IMG/VR virus record: IMGVR_UViG_3300036390_000003
Span: 1 to 38,373 of that record
From: a virus
Strand: one strand, 5' to 3'
DNA length: 38,373 nt
The notes beneath the pieces were generated by a model. It worked only from the letters and a program-made list of their open reading frames with translations. It was not told where the DNA came from and did not search any database. Positions 31,821-38,373 of the stretch are shown here, one piece after another (positions within the stretch are counted from its first letter, which is position 1; each line of letters opens with the position of its first letter). A program made the translations under genes and the position numbers.

Positions 31821-32567
31821 ATGAGCGTCGTGCTCCCGATCGAAGACGACCCGCGCTTCCGCATCTACTCGGCCGCCACAGGCCAGACGACGTTCGCCAT
31901 TCCTTTTCCGTTCCAGGATGCGATCGACATCAACGTCTATCTAGATATCGAGTCCACCTGGGTCCCGATCGACCGCAACCTTTTCGTCATTGCCGGCGCT
32001 CGAAACCCTGGAGGTGGGACCGTCGTTTTCGCGGCCGGTCGCACGAGCGAGGAGCGAATTCTCGTCGTTGGCGAAGCGGCGCTCGAGCGCACTTCCAGCA
32101 TCGTCATCAACGGCCGCTTCTCGAGCAAGGCCAACGATGACGAGCTCGATCGCAACCGGATCATTCAGCAGGAGATCCGCCGCGACGTCGATCGCACCTT
32201 GCGTGTGCGGATCGGCGGGGCACCGCTCGAGCTGGTCGACGACTTCGAGGAGGGCGACAGCCTGGCCTACATCAACGGCCGCGTGGGCAAAGGCCCCAAT
32301 GTCGTCGAAGTGATCGAGGCCGCTGGCAATACGGAAGAAAACGCAGCTGCCGCGGCAGCGAGCGCCGCGGCAGCCCTGAACTCCCAGATCTTGGCAGCCG
32401 CATCCGAAGTCGCTGCGGGCGCCTCCCAGGCGCAGGCGCAGAACCTCGTGGACGCAGCCCAGGCCGCCTATGTCGGATTTCAGCCCGGCACCTTCTACGA
32501 CCTCGGCCGCGTCACCGATGAGCTCGAACTTTTCCCAAGCGACCTCGGTCGCGTCGCAGACCTTTGA
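31821..32567 (+). CDS. Tail fibre anchor, T7 gp17 N-terminal-like
   Basis: A 248-residue protein whose first 150 residues match the tail-attachment domain of T7-like fibres: a start with FRIYSAATGQTTFAIPFPF, the IDINVYLD segment, and later a RNRIIQQEIRRDVDRTLRV helix. Residues 165-215 form an Ala-rich coiled-coil stalk, and the protein ends soon after in a short tail. It has no receptor-binding tip, so the tip must come from the next proteins. A short N-terminal adaptor with separate distal fibre is a known modular plan. It follows a terminator by one base. Confidence 0.8.
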   Translation: MSVVLPIEDDPRFRIYSAATGQTTFAIPFPFQDAIDINVYLDIESTWVPIDRNLFVIAGARNPGGGTVVFAAGRTSEERILVVGEAALERTSSIVINGRFSSKANDDELDRNRIIQQEIRRDVDRTLRVRIGGAPLELVDDFEEGDSLAYINGRVGKGPNVVEVIEAAGNTEENAAAAAASAAAALNSQILAAASEVAAGASQAQAQNLVDAAQAAYVGFQPGTFYDLGRVTDELELFPSDLGRVADL

Positions 32568-32576
32568 GAGGGGACC

Positions 32577-33785
32577 ATGGCAACACCGATTCAGCAGCTC
32601 AAGGGCACGGCCGCAGAAGTCGCCGCGAAGATCTACGCGCAGGGTCTGCTCGTCTGGAATGAAACCGCGAAGCGCTGGCATGGTGGCGACGGCGTCACCG
32701 CCGGCGGGATCGCAATGGCGCGGTTCGACGAGCGCAATGACGGCGCGCTGGGCTTTGAGCAGCGGATCGAGACGGATGCCGCAAACGCGGTCACCGTCGC
32801 CGACCTCGGCCGGGTCATCATCGGCAATCGGGCGACCGCCATCGCCTTCAATCTTGCGGCCGCATCGAGCCTGACCTCGAAGTTCGTTGCCGGTTTCAAG
32901 AATAGCGGCGCCGGCGCGATGAGCATCGTGCCAAACGGGACCGAGCTGATCGACGGTGTCAATGCCGCAATTACGCTTCCGACTGGGGCCTCTGTCCTTC
33001 TGAAATGCGACGGCACAGGTTTCCGTACCTATTTCAGCAACGTAGACGTCACCGGTACGGCCATCAACACAGCAGCTCCACTGACTGGTGCAAACCTCGC
33101 CGACGGGGACAAACTCGGCGTGTTCGATGTATCTGCGGCCGCTCTCGTCAGCATGACGATAAGCCAGTTCATCGACGGGATCTTCAAAGCCGCCAGGACG
33201 ATCGCCAACGCTCAATTCGCCTCGGCTTCATTCAAGCTATTCAACGCGGCGGGTACCCCTCGAGCACTGTCGTTCGACATCACCGCTCTGACCGCAGACC
33301 GGCAGATCTTGATGCCGAACAGGAATGTCGATCTTTCGCGATTGCCGCTTTTCGCCTTGTTGCAAGATCAGAAAAGTTCCGGCACCAATGGGGGCACGCC
33401 TGCGACGACGGGCAGCTGGCAGACACGAACCCTCAACACCGAGGTCCGCGATCCGGACTCGATCGTCTCTTTGTCTGGCAGCGATTTCACGACCACCGTT
33501 CCATGTATCATCAGGGCTTCGGCCGCATTCTATCAAGCCGGGAACGTGGGCCTCAGAGTCTATGATGTGACCAACGCGGTCGAGATGTTCCGTGCACCGC
33601 AGCAAGGAACCAGTGTCGCCAGTGGCAGCGGTGCGACCCCGGTCGTCGAGGGGTTCCTGCCTCCCGGGACCTACCGCCTCCAGTACCTCGTCACAACAGC
33701 AACCACGAACACCGGCCTGGGCGTAGCTTTGAGCGCCGGAACCGAAGTCTACGCTTCTGTCAGCCTTCAGAGTATCGTGACATGA
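32577..33785 (+). CDS. Tail fibre protein with jelly-roll-like receptor-binding end
   Basis: A 402-residue protein nine bases after the fibre anchor, with GAGAGGGG before its ATG. Residues 1-60 (LKGTAAEVAAKIYAQGLLVWNETAKRWHGGDG) recall an attachment motif in fibre and hyaluronidase-like proteins. Residues 60-250 are repetitive beta-strands with many Asn, Ala and Thr. Residues 265-402 fit a C-terminal jelly-roll of C1q/TNF type common in fibre tips: SGTNGGTPATTGSWQTRTLNT, several strands, PPGTYRLQYLV. Likely contacts the host surface. Its stop overlaps the next start by four bases. Confidence 0.75.
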   Translation: MATPIQQLKGTAAEVAAKIYAQGLLVWNETAKRWHGGDGVTAGGIAMARFDERNDGALGFEQRIETDAANAVTVADLGRVIIGNRATAIAFNLAAASSLTSKFVAGFKNSGAGAMSIVPNGTELIDGVNAAITLPTGASVLLKCDGTGFRTYFSNVDVTGTAINTAAPLTGANLADGDKLGVFDVSAAALVSMTISQFIDGIFKAARTIANAQFASASFKLFNAAGTPRALSFDITALTADRQILMPNRNVDLSRLPLFALLQDQKSSGTNGGTPATTGSWQTRTLNTEVRDPDSIVSLSGSDFTTTVPCIIRASAAFYQAGNVGLRVYDVTNAVEMFRAPQQGTSVASGSGATPVVEGFLPPGTYRLQYLVTTATTNTGLGVALSAGTEVYASVSLQSIVT

Positions 33786-35080
33786 CGCTGAGCACGCCAC
33801 AGCTGATGGAAATCTTTGGGGCTCGCCCTGTCACACTTCCCACGCAGAACGTCTCGGTCGGCGGTTTACTCGGCAACGCGACTCGAGTGGACACGGTTTC
33901 CATTCCAGGCGTTGCTGCTGGTGATCGACTGTCGGCGACGCTCCCGGCAAGCCAGGGAACGAACAGCCTCATCCTCAACGGGATAGAAGCAACCGGCCAG
34001 AACACTGCTCAGGTGAGGGCGTCCAACTATAGTCCATCGACGCAGTCTTACGGTTCACGTTCTTTCATTCCCGCTATTCTCGACAGCCAGCACCTTCGCC
34101 AGACCTTCGCGATCTCCGACTACATGGGCGAGGATTGCTGGCTGGCTGGCGTTGACAGCGAGACATCAAGCGGGAAGATCTTCCGCACTACGAACGGCTG
34201 GGCCTCATCGGTTCCGGTTTATGCCATACCGGCAATGGCGGTTCGTCAGTTCCTATCGCTCAACAGCAGCAAACAGGCGCAGCTTGCCGTCTGCTCCGAT
34301 CCCGGCATCGTTCTTAAGAGCGTCGACGGGGGCTTGAAGTGGTCGAATATCGGCCGCCTTGGCAATGAGGACGTGTTGTTTTGTGCTGAACTCGAAGGCG
34401 GCCCCGGCGCGAATACGGGGCGCGTTCTTGTCGGCTCTGGCTCTGGCCGCATCTGGTCGTCCAACGACAACGGCAATACCTTCTCCGACAAGGGCGTCGT
34501 GCTGTCCGGTTACGATCAGGTTTGGGGCCTTATATATGTTGGCGGCCATGGAGAGGCGGCCACATACCTTGCGTTGCTCAATGATAACACGGGCGTTCGC
34601 CCTCCCGCTATCGCGGTCGTGAATAACTACGGCGCAGATGCTTCGTTGCTTTGCACGCTTGGCAGCCCTGGCATCGACCATCAGGGCTTCATCAAACTTG
34701 CGTCTGGCGCCGTTCTTTGCGGGCTGTCCAACGGCAACCTTTACCGCTTGGAAGCGCCTTACACGTCTCCATCGTCTGTGTTCTCGACATCTGCCGTTGC
34801 TCTGGCTGAAACCAAGCCTCGCGCTTTTGCGCAGTGGACCGATGGCACTGTGATCATGGGCGGGCAGAACTCCGGCTATCTCTGGACCTCGACCGACGAC
34901 GGGATGGCATTCCAGCGGGAGCATCGCGTGGGTTACGGCGACGCCGTGATCTCGCTCAAGGCCGTGGCAAATGACATGATCGTGGTCGGGACAGGCCAAG
35001 GACTATTGACGGGCAAGCCTTTCAAGGCGGCGCTCTATCGCGGTATGCGCGACTGGTCCAAAGTCGAAGGTCCCGTTTGA
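33782..35080 (+). CDS. Tail fibre-associated beta-propeller with Asp-box repeats
   Basis: A 432-residue protein with at least three Asp-box (BNR) motifs: residues 180-187 (SVDGGLKW), 227-234 (SNDNGNTF) and 370-377 (STDDGMAF), plus a weaker one around FRTTNGW at 134. Such boxes mark beta-propellers of sialidases and other glycan-binding or glycan-cutting proteins. Residues 1-75 form a different N-terminal part that may attach it to the fibre. By eye the gene is AT-richer and less regular in codon use than its neighbours, as expected for an exchanged receptor-binding module. Enzyme activity cannot be claimed: no arginine triad of sialidases is obvious. Confidence 0.75.
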   Translation: MTLSTPQLMEIFGARPVTLPTQNVSVGGLLGNATRVDTVSIPGVAAGDRLSATLPASQGTNSLILNGIEATGQNTAQVRASNYSPSTQSYGSRSFIPAILDSQHLRQTFAISDYMGEDCWLAGVDSETSSGKIFRTTNGWASSVPVYAIPAMAVRQFLSLNSSKQAQLAVCSDPGIVLKSVDGGLKWSNIGRLGNEDVLFCAELEGGPGANTGRVLVGSGSGRIWSSNDNGNTFSDKGVVLSGYDQVWGLIYVGGHGEAATYLALLNDNTGVRPPAIAVVNNYGADASLLCTLGSPGIDHQGFIKLASGAVLCGLSNGNLYRLEAPYTSPSSVFSTSAVALAETKPRAFAQWTDGTVIMGGQNSGYLWTSTDDGMAFQREHRVGYGDAVISLKAVANDMIVVGTGQGLLTGKPFKAALYRGMRDWSKVEGPV

Positions 35081-35104
35081 CGGCACCACCGCCGCCTTAG
35101 ACTC

Positions 35105-35135
35105 GGCTCCAGTCACAACCAGGCTGGAGCCTTTT
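35105..35135 (+). terminator. Terminator abutting the endolysin start
   Basis: Arms GGCTCCAG (35105-35112) and CTGGAGCC (35124-35131) with an 11-base loop, then TTTT and a C before the ATG at 35137. The GGAG of the 3' arm is the only ribosome site seen for the endolysin. Same layout as at 31790. Confidence 0.75.
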
Positions 35136-35136
35136 C

Positions 35137-35832
35137 ATGTCGCGCCTTCCGACCAACGTTCCTGCACCGGCAAAACAGCTTCTGAACTTCATCGGCGACA
35201 TCGAAGCGCCGCGAGGTTACGACACCATCTACGGCAACAATCAGAACAAGTTGCCGAAGCCTCTCACCAGCATGACCTTCGGCGAGATCGTCGACGCGCA
35301 GGCCAGCTGGACCAAGCGCTTCAAGAGCTCGGCCGCCGGCCGCTACCAGTTCATGCGCGCAACGCTGCAGGGCCTGGCCAAGGAATTCCCCTCCGACATC
35401 TCCGGCACCACGCGCTTCAACCCGGACCTGCAGGATCGGCTGGGCTATGCCCTGCTGCTCCGCCGCGGCTACGCTTCGTTCATTGCCGGCTCAATCGGGA
35501 TCAACGAATTCGGCAAGCGTCTCGCGCAGGAATGGGCAAGCCTGCCTGTCCTTGCCGACACGAAGGGCGCCCACCGCCAGGTCAAGCGTGGCCAGAGCTA
35601 CTATGCCGGCGACGGGCTGAACAAATCCCTGGTCGCACCGGCGTCTGTCGAGAACATACTGCAGATCGTGCTGGCGACCGCGAAGCAGCCACCAGCCTCT
35701 GTTCCGGCACCCAAGCCCGCATCGCAACCTGTCGAAGCCCCGGCGGCCATCGAGCGCCGGCCGACACAGGCCAACTGGCTCGAAGCGCTGCTCGCGGCCC
35801 TGGTGAAGATCTTCGGAGGCAAGAAGCCATGA
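35137..35832 (+). CDS. Endolysin, lambda R-like (GH104-type) murein-degrading enzyme
   Basis: A 231-residue lysis enzyme. Residues 12-150 match the lambda R type: a helix with IGDIEAPRGYDTIYG, a loop, then FKSSAAGRYQFMRATLQGL and a later LLRRGYASFIAGSIG segment. Glu at residue 22 is the likely catalytic acid. The last 60 residues are a Pro- and Ala-rich linker ending in WLEALLAALVKIFGGKKP, an amphipathic or weakly hydrophobic helix that could contact the membrane. No N-terminal signal is seen, so release depends on the holin. The ATG directly follows a terminator, and the stop overlaps the holin start. Confidence 0.85.
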   Translation: MSRLPTNVPAPAKQLLNFIGDIEAPRGYDTIYGNNQNKLPKPLTSMTFGEIVDAQASWTKRFKSSAAGRYQFMRATLQGLAKEFPSDISGTTRFNPDLQDRLGYALLLRRGYASFIAGSIGINEFGKRLAQEWASLPVLADTKGAHRQVKRGQSYYAGDGLNKSLVAPASVENILQIVLATAKQPPASVPAPKPASQPVEAPAAIERRPTQANWLEALLAALVKIFGGKKP

Positions 35833-36347
35833 GCGCCATCGCATCCATCCTGATCGGGGTCGCGGCCAAGGTCGGCGCGCCGATCGTAAAGGGCCTGCTC
35901 GAGAAGCACCTGGGCGGCACGGCCGGCCAGGTCGGCGGCGCTGTCATCGACGCGATCGCCAATCGCGCCGGTGTCCCCGTGGATGAGCTCGAGCATCTGC
36001 CGGAACCGGAGCTCGAGGCGGCCGTCGCGGCCGTCGAGGAAGAGAGCCCGCAGCTGATCGCAGCCCTCCTCGAGTCCCAGCGTCAGGCCAATGAACTGAT
36101 GCTCGCCGAGATGCAGAAGGACAGCGCCTTCGGCTGGATGTGGCGGCCGGCGGGCATGTGGATGATGCTGGCCGTCTTTGGCTGGCTTGCCATGGGCCGG
36201 CCGATCGTCAACGCCTTCCTCTGGACCGTGACGCCGGGCGTGCAAATCGAGGCCGGGATCGACTGGCCGAACTTTCTCGGCATCTTCGGCATCTATGCCA
36301 CTCTCTACATGGGCGGCAACACGCTGCTGCGCAGTGTCAAACGATAG
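35829..36347 (+). CDS. 3TM-type holin (GTA-holin-like)
   Basis: A 172-residue protein starting in an ATGA overlap with the endolysin gene. Residues 1-50 have a weak hydrophobic segment; residues 50-100 are an acidic helix; the end has WMWRPAGMWMMLAVFGWLAM and a second strong segment (about 147-165) with FLGIFGIYATLYMGGNT. This is the layout of the gene-transfer-agent 3TM holins common in alphaproteobacteria. It would make the pore that lets the endolysin reach the cell wall. Confidence 0.85.
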   Translation: MSAIASILIGVAAKVGAPIVKGLLEKHLGGTAGQVGGAVIDAIANRAGVPVDELEHLPEPELEAAVAAVEEESPQLIAALLESQRQANELMLAEMQKDSAFGWMWRPAGMWMMLAVFGWLAMGRPIVNAFLWTVTPGVQIEAGIDWPNFLGIFGIYATLYMGGNTLLRSVKR

Positions 36348-36356
36348 CGAGGCAGC

Positions 36357-36683
36357 ATGACTTTCTGGGAATGGGTGTGGAGTGGGAAGGCCGAGGTCGC
36401 GCTTGCAGGGATAGCTGGCTCGGCTGTCTCTGTCGCCATGGAATGGACGGGCATAAAGTCGGGCATTCGGCGGCTGTTCGTCGGGGCCGTCACGGCCTAC
36501 TTCCTAGCCCCGGTTGGCCTTCCCATCATCCGCTGGGTGCTGGGTCAGATCGATGTCCCCGTTGAACAATCCGCCGGCGTCGGCGGTTTCATCCTGGGGA
36601 TCGGCGGCGTGATCATCTGCGAGATCCTCCTCAAGGCCTTCCGAATCCGGAAGGCGGAGATGAAAGGTGACGCCAATGGCTAG
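36357..36683 (+). CDS. Second holin-like membrane protein
   Basis: A 108-residue protein with three hydrophobic stretches (about 11-30, 41-62 and 73-95) and a charged tail RIRKAEMKGD, the layout of a class I holin. It follows the 3TM holin by nine bases, with GAGG before its ATG. Two holin-like genes in a row are common; one may be the holin and the other an antiholin or modulator. Which acts as which cannot be told from sequence. Confidence 0.7.
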   Translation: MTFWEWVWSGKAEVALAGIAGSAVSVAMEWTGIKSGIRRLFVGAVTAYFLAPVGLPIIRWVLGQIDVPVEQSAGVGGFILGIGGVIICEILLKAFRIRKAEMKGDANG

Positions 36684-36786
36684 GTTAAAAGCTCGACATG
36701 TTGCAAAGGCGGCAAAGCCCCAGGGGCGCGTCGCCGGCGTCGCCCTTCTGATCGTCCTGGTCTGGTTGTTTCTCGCTTCACACTGA
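36676..36786 (+). CDS. Tiny single-TM protein of the lysis cassette
   Basis: A 36-residue protein with a basic N-terminus (nine Arg, Lys and His residues in the first 18) and one hydrophobic helix (about 20-35). It overlaps the end of the preceding gene by eight bases and so is probably co-translated. It has no lipobox cysteine, so it is not an Rz1-like spanin. It ends one base before the stop of the converging minus-strand gene. It may modulate the holin. Confidence 0.5.
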   Translation: MARLKARHVAKAAKPQGRVAGVALLIVLVWLFLASH

Positions 36787-37128
36787 TCACGGCCGGAGCT
36801 CGACGAACTCCGCGCCGCTCTCCTTGAGCCTTGCGACCAGCGCCTGGTCGCGCTCCGTCATCCCCGGCCAGGTCCCGGCCATCACTCGATCATAGCAATC
36901 CTCGACGGCCGCCGCGGCCTGGCGGGCAGTGTCTGCGGATCCGGCAGTAACCTGCATCGCCGGCCGATCGTGCAGCGCCTGCTTCATCGTCAGAAACCAG
37001 AGCCAGTTTCCCTGGTGATGCCGGTGGATCCGGCCGAAGGTCCGCGATCCGTCATGGCCGACGAAATCGTCAGCCTTATCAGTCCAGGTCAGGCGCCAGG
37101 AATAACGGGGCACAGGTTCGATACTCAT
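36787..37128 (-). CDS. Accessory (moron-like) hypothetical protein near attR
   Basis: A 113-residue protein read against all late genes and placed between the lysis cassette and attR, where lysogenic conversion genes often lie. It has a YSWRLTWTDKADDFVGHDGSRTFGRIHR segment followed by an alpha-helical end; this opening pattern occurs in small hypothetical proteins of rhizobial genomes, but its function is unknown to me. The start at 37128 is chosen because GGTGG lies five bases upstream; an ATG at 37140 lacks a ribosome site. It abuts the lysis cassette directly (36786/36787). Likely expressed from the prophage. Confidence 0.65.
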   Translation of the reverse strand: MSIEPVPRYSWRLTWTDKADDFVGHDGSRTFGRIHRHHQGNWLWFLTMKQALHDRPAMQVTAGSADTARQAAAAVEDCYDRVMAGTWPGMTERDQALVARLKESGAEFVELRP

Positions 37129-37219
37129 GTCCGCCACCATATAGCGCGAGGCGGTTTCAAAGTGTAGAAACGAGCAAAAGTCTCATGGCCGGATCGGCGC
37201 AACCTGATGAAATCGTTAC

Positions 37220-37234
37220 AAGTTAGGATAACTT
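37220..37234. repeat. Inverted repeat at the attR boundary
   Basis: AAGTTAGGATAACTT at 37220-37234 has six-base perfect arms around GGA. It runs into the first bases of the tRNA fragment. It may be a binding site for the integrase or an accessory protein at the phage side of attR. Confidence 0.4.
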
Positions 37235-37276
37235 TTAATCAGTAGGTCCAGGGTTCGAATCCCTGCGCTCTCACCA
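37232..37276 (+). other. attR: 3' fragment of tRNA-Lys(UUU)
   Basis: Bases 37232-37238 (CTTTTAA) are an anticodon loop with anticodon TTT; 37239-37243 (TCAGT) is the 3' strand of the anticodon stem; 37244-37248 the variable loop; 37249-37265 a complete T arm (CAGGG, TTCGAAT, CCCTG); 37266-37272 the 3' acceptor strand; then A and CCA. The bases before it do not pair as a 5' half, so this is a displaced tRNA end. It marks the right end of the prophage. The gap 37129-37469 holds this site and no gene that I can support. Confidence 0.85.
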
Positions 37277-37469
37277 CTCTCCAAGTTGTCTTGACTTCCA
37301 TCTCTGTCACTCCGCCGCATGTCCCGTTTCGTTACGACGCCGGCATCGGCGTTTGTCATTCGTTGGTGATGACAGTAACCAAGCAGACTCGTTCTGCAAC
37401 CGGCCCACCTCCTCCCTGTTGTGCTTTGTGCCGGGCGCCGTTGCCCGGTGCATCAGAGGAGGAATACTC

Positions 37470-38078
37470 ATGTGTAGAACCCTGGGAATAGCCCTGCTGT
37501 CGAGCGTTGTCGCGCTCTCGGCTCCCCTGCCCTTGGCCGCGGACGGGATCAATATTGGCGGATCGAGAGGAATATCCGTCGATGTCAACACCTCCGACGG
37601 TCTCGGCGTGGACGCCTCCGTGGGCGGACGAGGCGGCGTCAATGCGAACGCCAATGTCGGCGGGAGCAGAGGGATCGCCGATGTCGATGCCGCGGTTGGG
37701 GGCTCGCGCGGCGTGAATGCGTCGGCGAATGTTAACGGAGGCCGTGGCCTGTCGGCAGATGTCGACGCAAGTGTTGGCGGTGAAGGCGGATTGAATGCGT
37801 CCGTCGGCGCGCAGATCGGCGGCTCCGGCTCCGGCACGGGGATTGACGTGGATGTGGGTCTCGGCCGGACGCCCGATGCCGGAAATGGCTCCGGCGGCTC
37901 CGGACCGGATGGATCCGGACCGGGCGGTCTCACCGCGCCGCAGCGCCAGGCATTGCGCGACATGTCGCCGGCCGAGCGTCAGCGCCTGCTGACCCGCTGC
38001 GGCAGCATCACAGCCTCGGGCTATGATCCGGCCCTGGTGGAACTCTGCCGCCTGCTGCGCCTCAGCGCCTCGCGCTGA
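37470..38078 (+). CDS. Host secreted protein with Gly/Asn/Asp repeats
   Basis: A 202-residue protein with a strong GGAGG ribosome site before the ATG at 37470; an in-frame ATG at 37353 is rejected because it lacks one. Residues 1-24 form a signal peptide ending in an Ala-rich site (LPLAAD). Residues 25-125 hold imperfect repeats built on GGSRGI or GGRGG followed by alternating Val, Asp, Asn and Ala, which suggests a beta-helix or calcium-binding surface fold. Residues 130-155 are a Gly, Ser and Pro linker. The last 50 residues are helical with two cysteines. It lies outside the prophage. Function unknown. Confidence 0.7.
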   Translation: MCRTLGIALLSSVVALSAPLPLAADGINIGGSRGISVDVNTSDGLGVDASVGGRGGVNANANVGGSRGIADVDAAVGGSRGVNASANVNGGRGLSADVDASVGGEGGLNASVGAQIGGSGSGTGIDVDVGLGRTPDAGNGSGGSGPDGSGPGGLTAPQRQALRDMSPAERQRLLTRCGSITASGYDPALVELCRLLRLSASR

Positions 38079-38250
38079 CCGCCTGTCGTCGCCTGGCCCG
38101 CAACCGTGGGCCAGGCACGTGCTAGACGATTGAAGAGGATCGCAGGCGGATCACATTTATTTCGAGATCACCCACATTCTAAGGATCCGCTTAGCCGTTC
38201 ACCAATCACCCCTGTCCTATTCTGAGGCATGCTCAGGCTAGGGGTAGCTC

Positions 38251-38373
38251 ATGCGCGTGATGGTAATCCTGATGATCGCGGCGGTGTTCAGCATTCTGGC
38301 GATCAAACACTCGAACAACTCGCTCGGTACCGGGCGCCTGACGGCCTCACCGGCCGAAGTGGCGACCGGCTGA
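38251..38373 (+). CDS. Host small membrane-anchored peptide
   Basis: A 40-residue protein with one hydrophobic stretch (about residues 3-18) and a polar tail. GGGG lies seven bases before the ATG, and the stop is the last codon of the window, so the gene is complete. No family recognised. The 172 bases before it (38079-38250) show no further gene or clear signal. Confidence 0.4.
   Translation: MRVMVILMIAAVFSILAIKHSNNSLGTGRLTASPAEVATG

Noticed and set aside
37353-37469. Longer N-terminus for the host repeat protein
   Set aside because: The upstream ATG has no ribosome site, and the later ATG has GGAGG and is followed at once by a signal peptide.

Overview
The window is most of an integrated temperate phage, plus a short piece of host chromosome at the right end. 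Base composition is GC-rich throughout. The repressor type, the GTA-like 3TM holin and the small-protein families suggest an alphaproteobacterial host, most likely a member of the Rhizobiales; this is inferred from family resemblance only. The right attachment site is visible: bases 37232-37276 are the 3' part of a tRNA-Lys(UUU) gene, from anticodon loop to CCA, with no matching 5' half. The intact tRNA and attL should therefore lie just left of base 1. Sequence from 37277 onward is host DNA carrying a secreted repeat protein and a tiny membrane protein.

Layout of the prophage. (1) 1-3661: a small membrane protein, a tyrosine integrase, an XRE regulator and an operon of five small overlapping genes led by an excisionase-like HTH protein; all but the first gene are on the minus strand. 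(2) 3662-4542: a lambda-like control region, with a CI-type repressor (S24 fold, both catalytic residues replaced) flanked on both sides by intergenic regions sharing the motifs AAATCAC and TTCATGAA. (3) 4543-13114, plus strand: Cro-like protein, small early genes, an OmpR-type winged-helix protein, a DNA methyltransferase, a Toprim primase, a gp49/66-family protein and a P-loop helicase. No DNA polymerase or RNA polymerase is encoded. (4) 13115-13538: a non-coding stretch with twelve TGTCTA/TAGACA hexamers in four triads of alternating orientation, a strong candidate for a replication origin or late control region. (5) 13539-31765: packaging and virion genes in podovirus style: small and large terminase, GNAT-like protein, portal, scaffold, capsid, tail tubular A and B, and internal virion proteins, one with a lysozyme domain. 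(6) 31821-35080: tail fibre genes, including an Asp-box beta-propeller. (7) 35137-36786: lysis cassette (lambda-R-like endolysin, 3TM holin, second holin-like protein, tiny membrane protein). (8) 36787-37128, minus strand: a lone accessory gene next to attR.

The virion proteins are of the T7 type (gp8, gp9, gp10, gp11, gp12, gp14-16 and gp17 equivalents), but the phage is temperate, has its terminase genes at the front of the late region and lacks a phage RNA polymerase. Late transcription must use host polymerase, probably steered by a phage regulator. Most genes are coupled by ATGA or TGATG overlaps, so each strand reads as a few long operons broken by clear hairpin terminators at 19891, 21300, 31790 and 35105.
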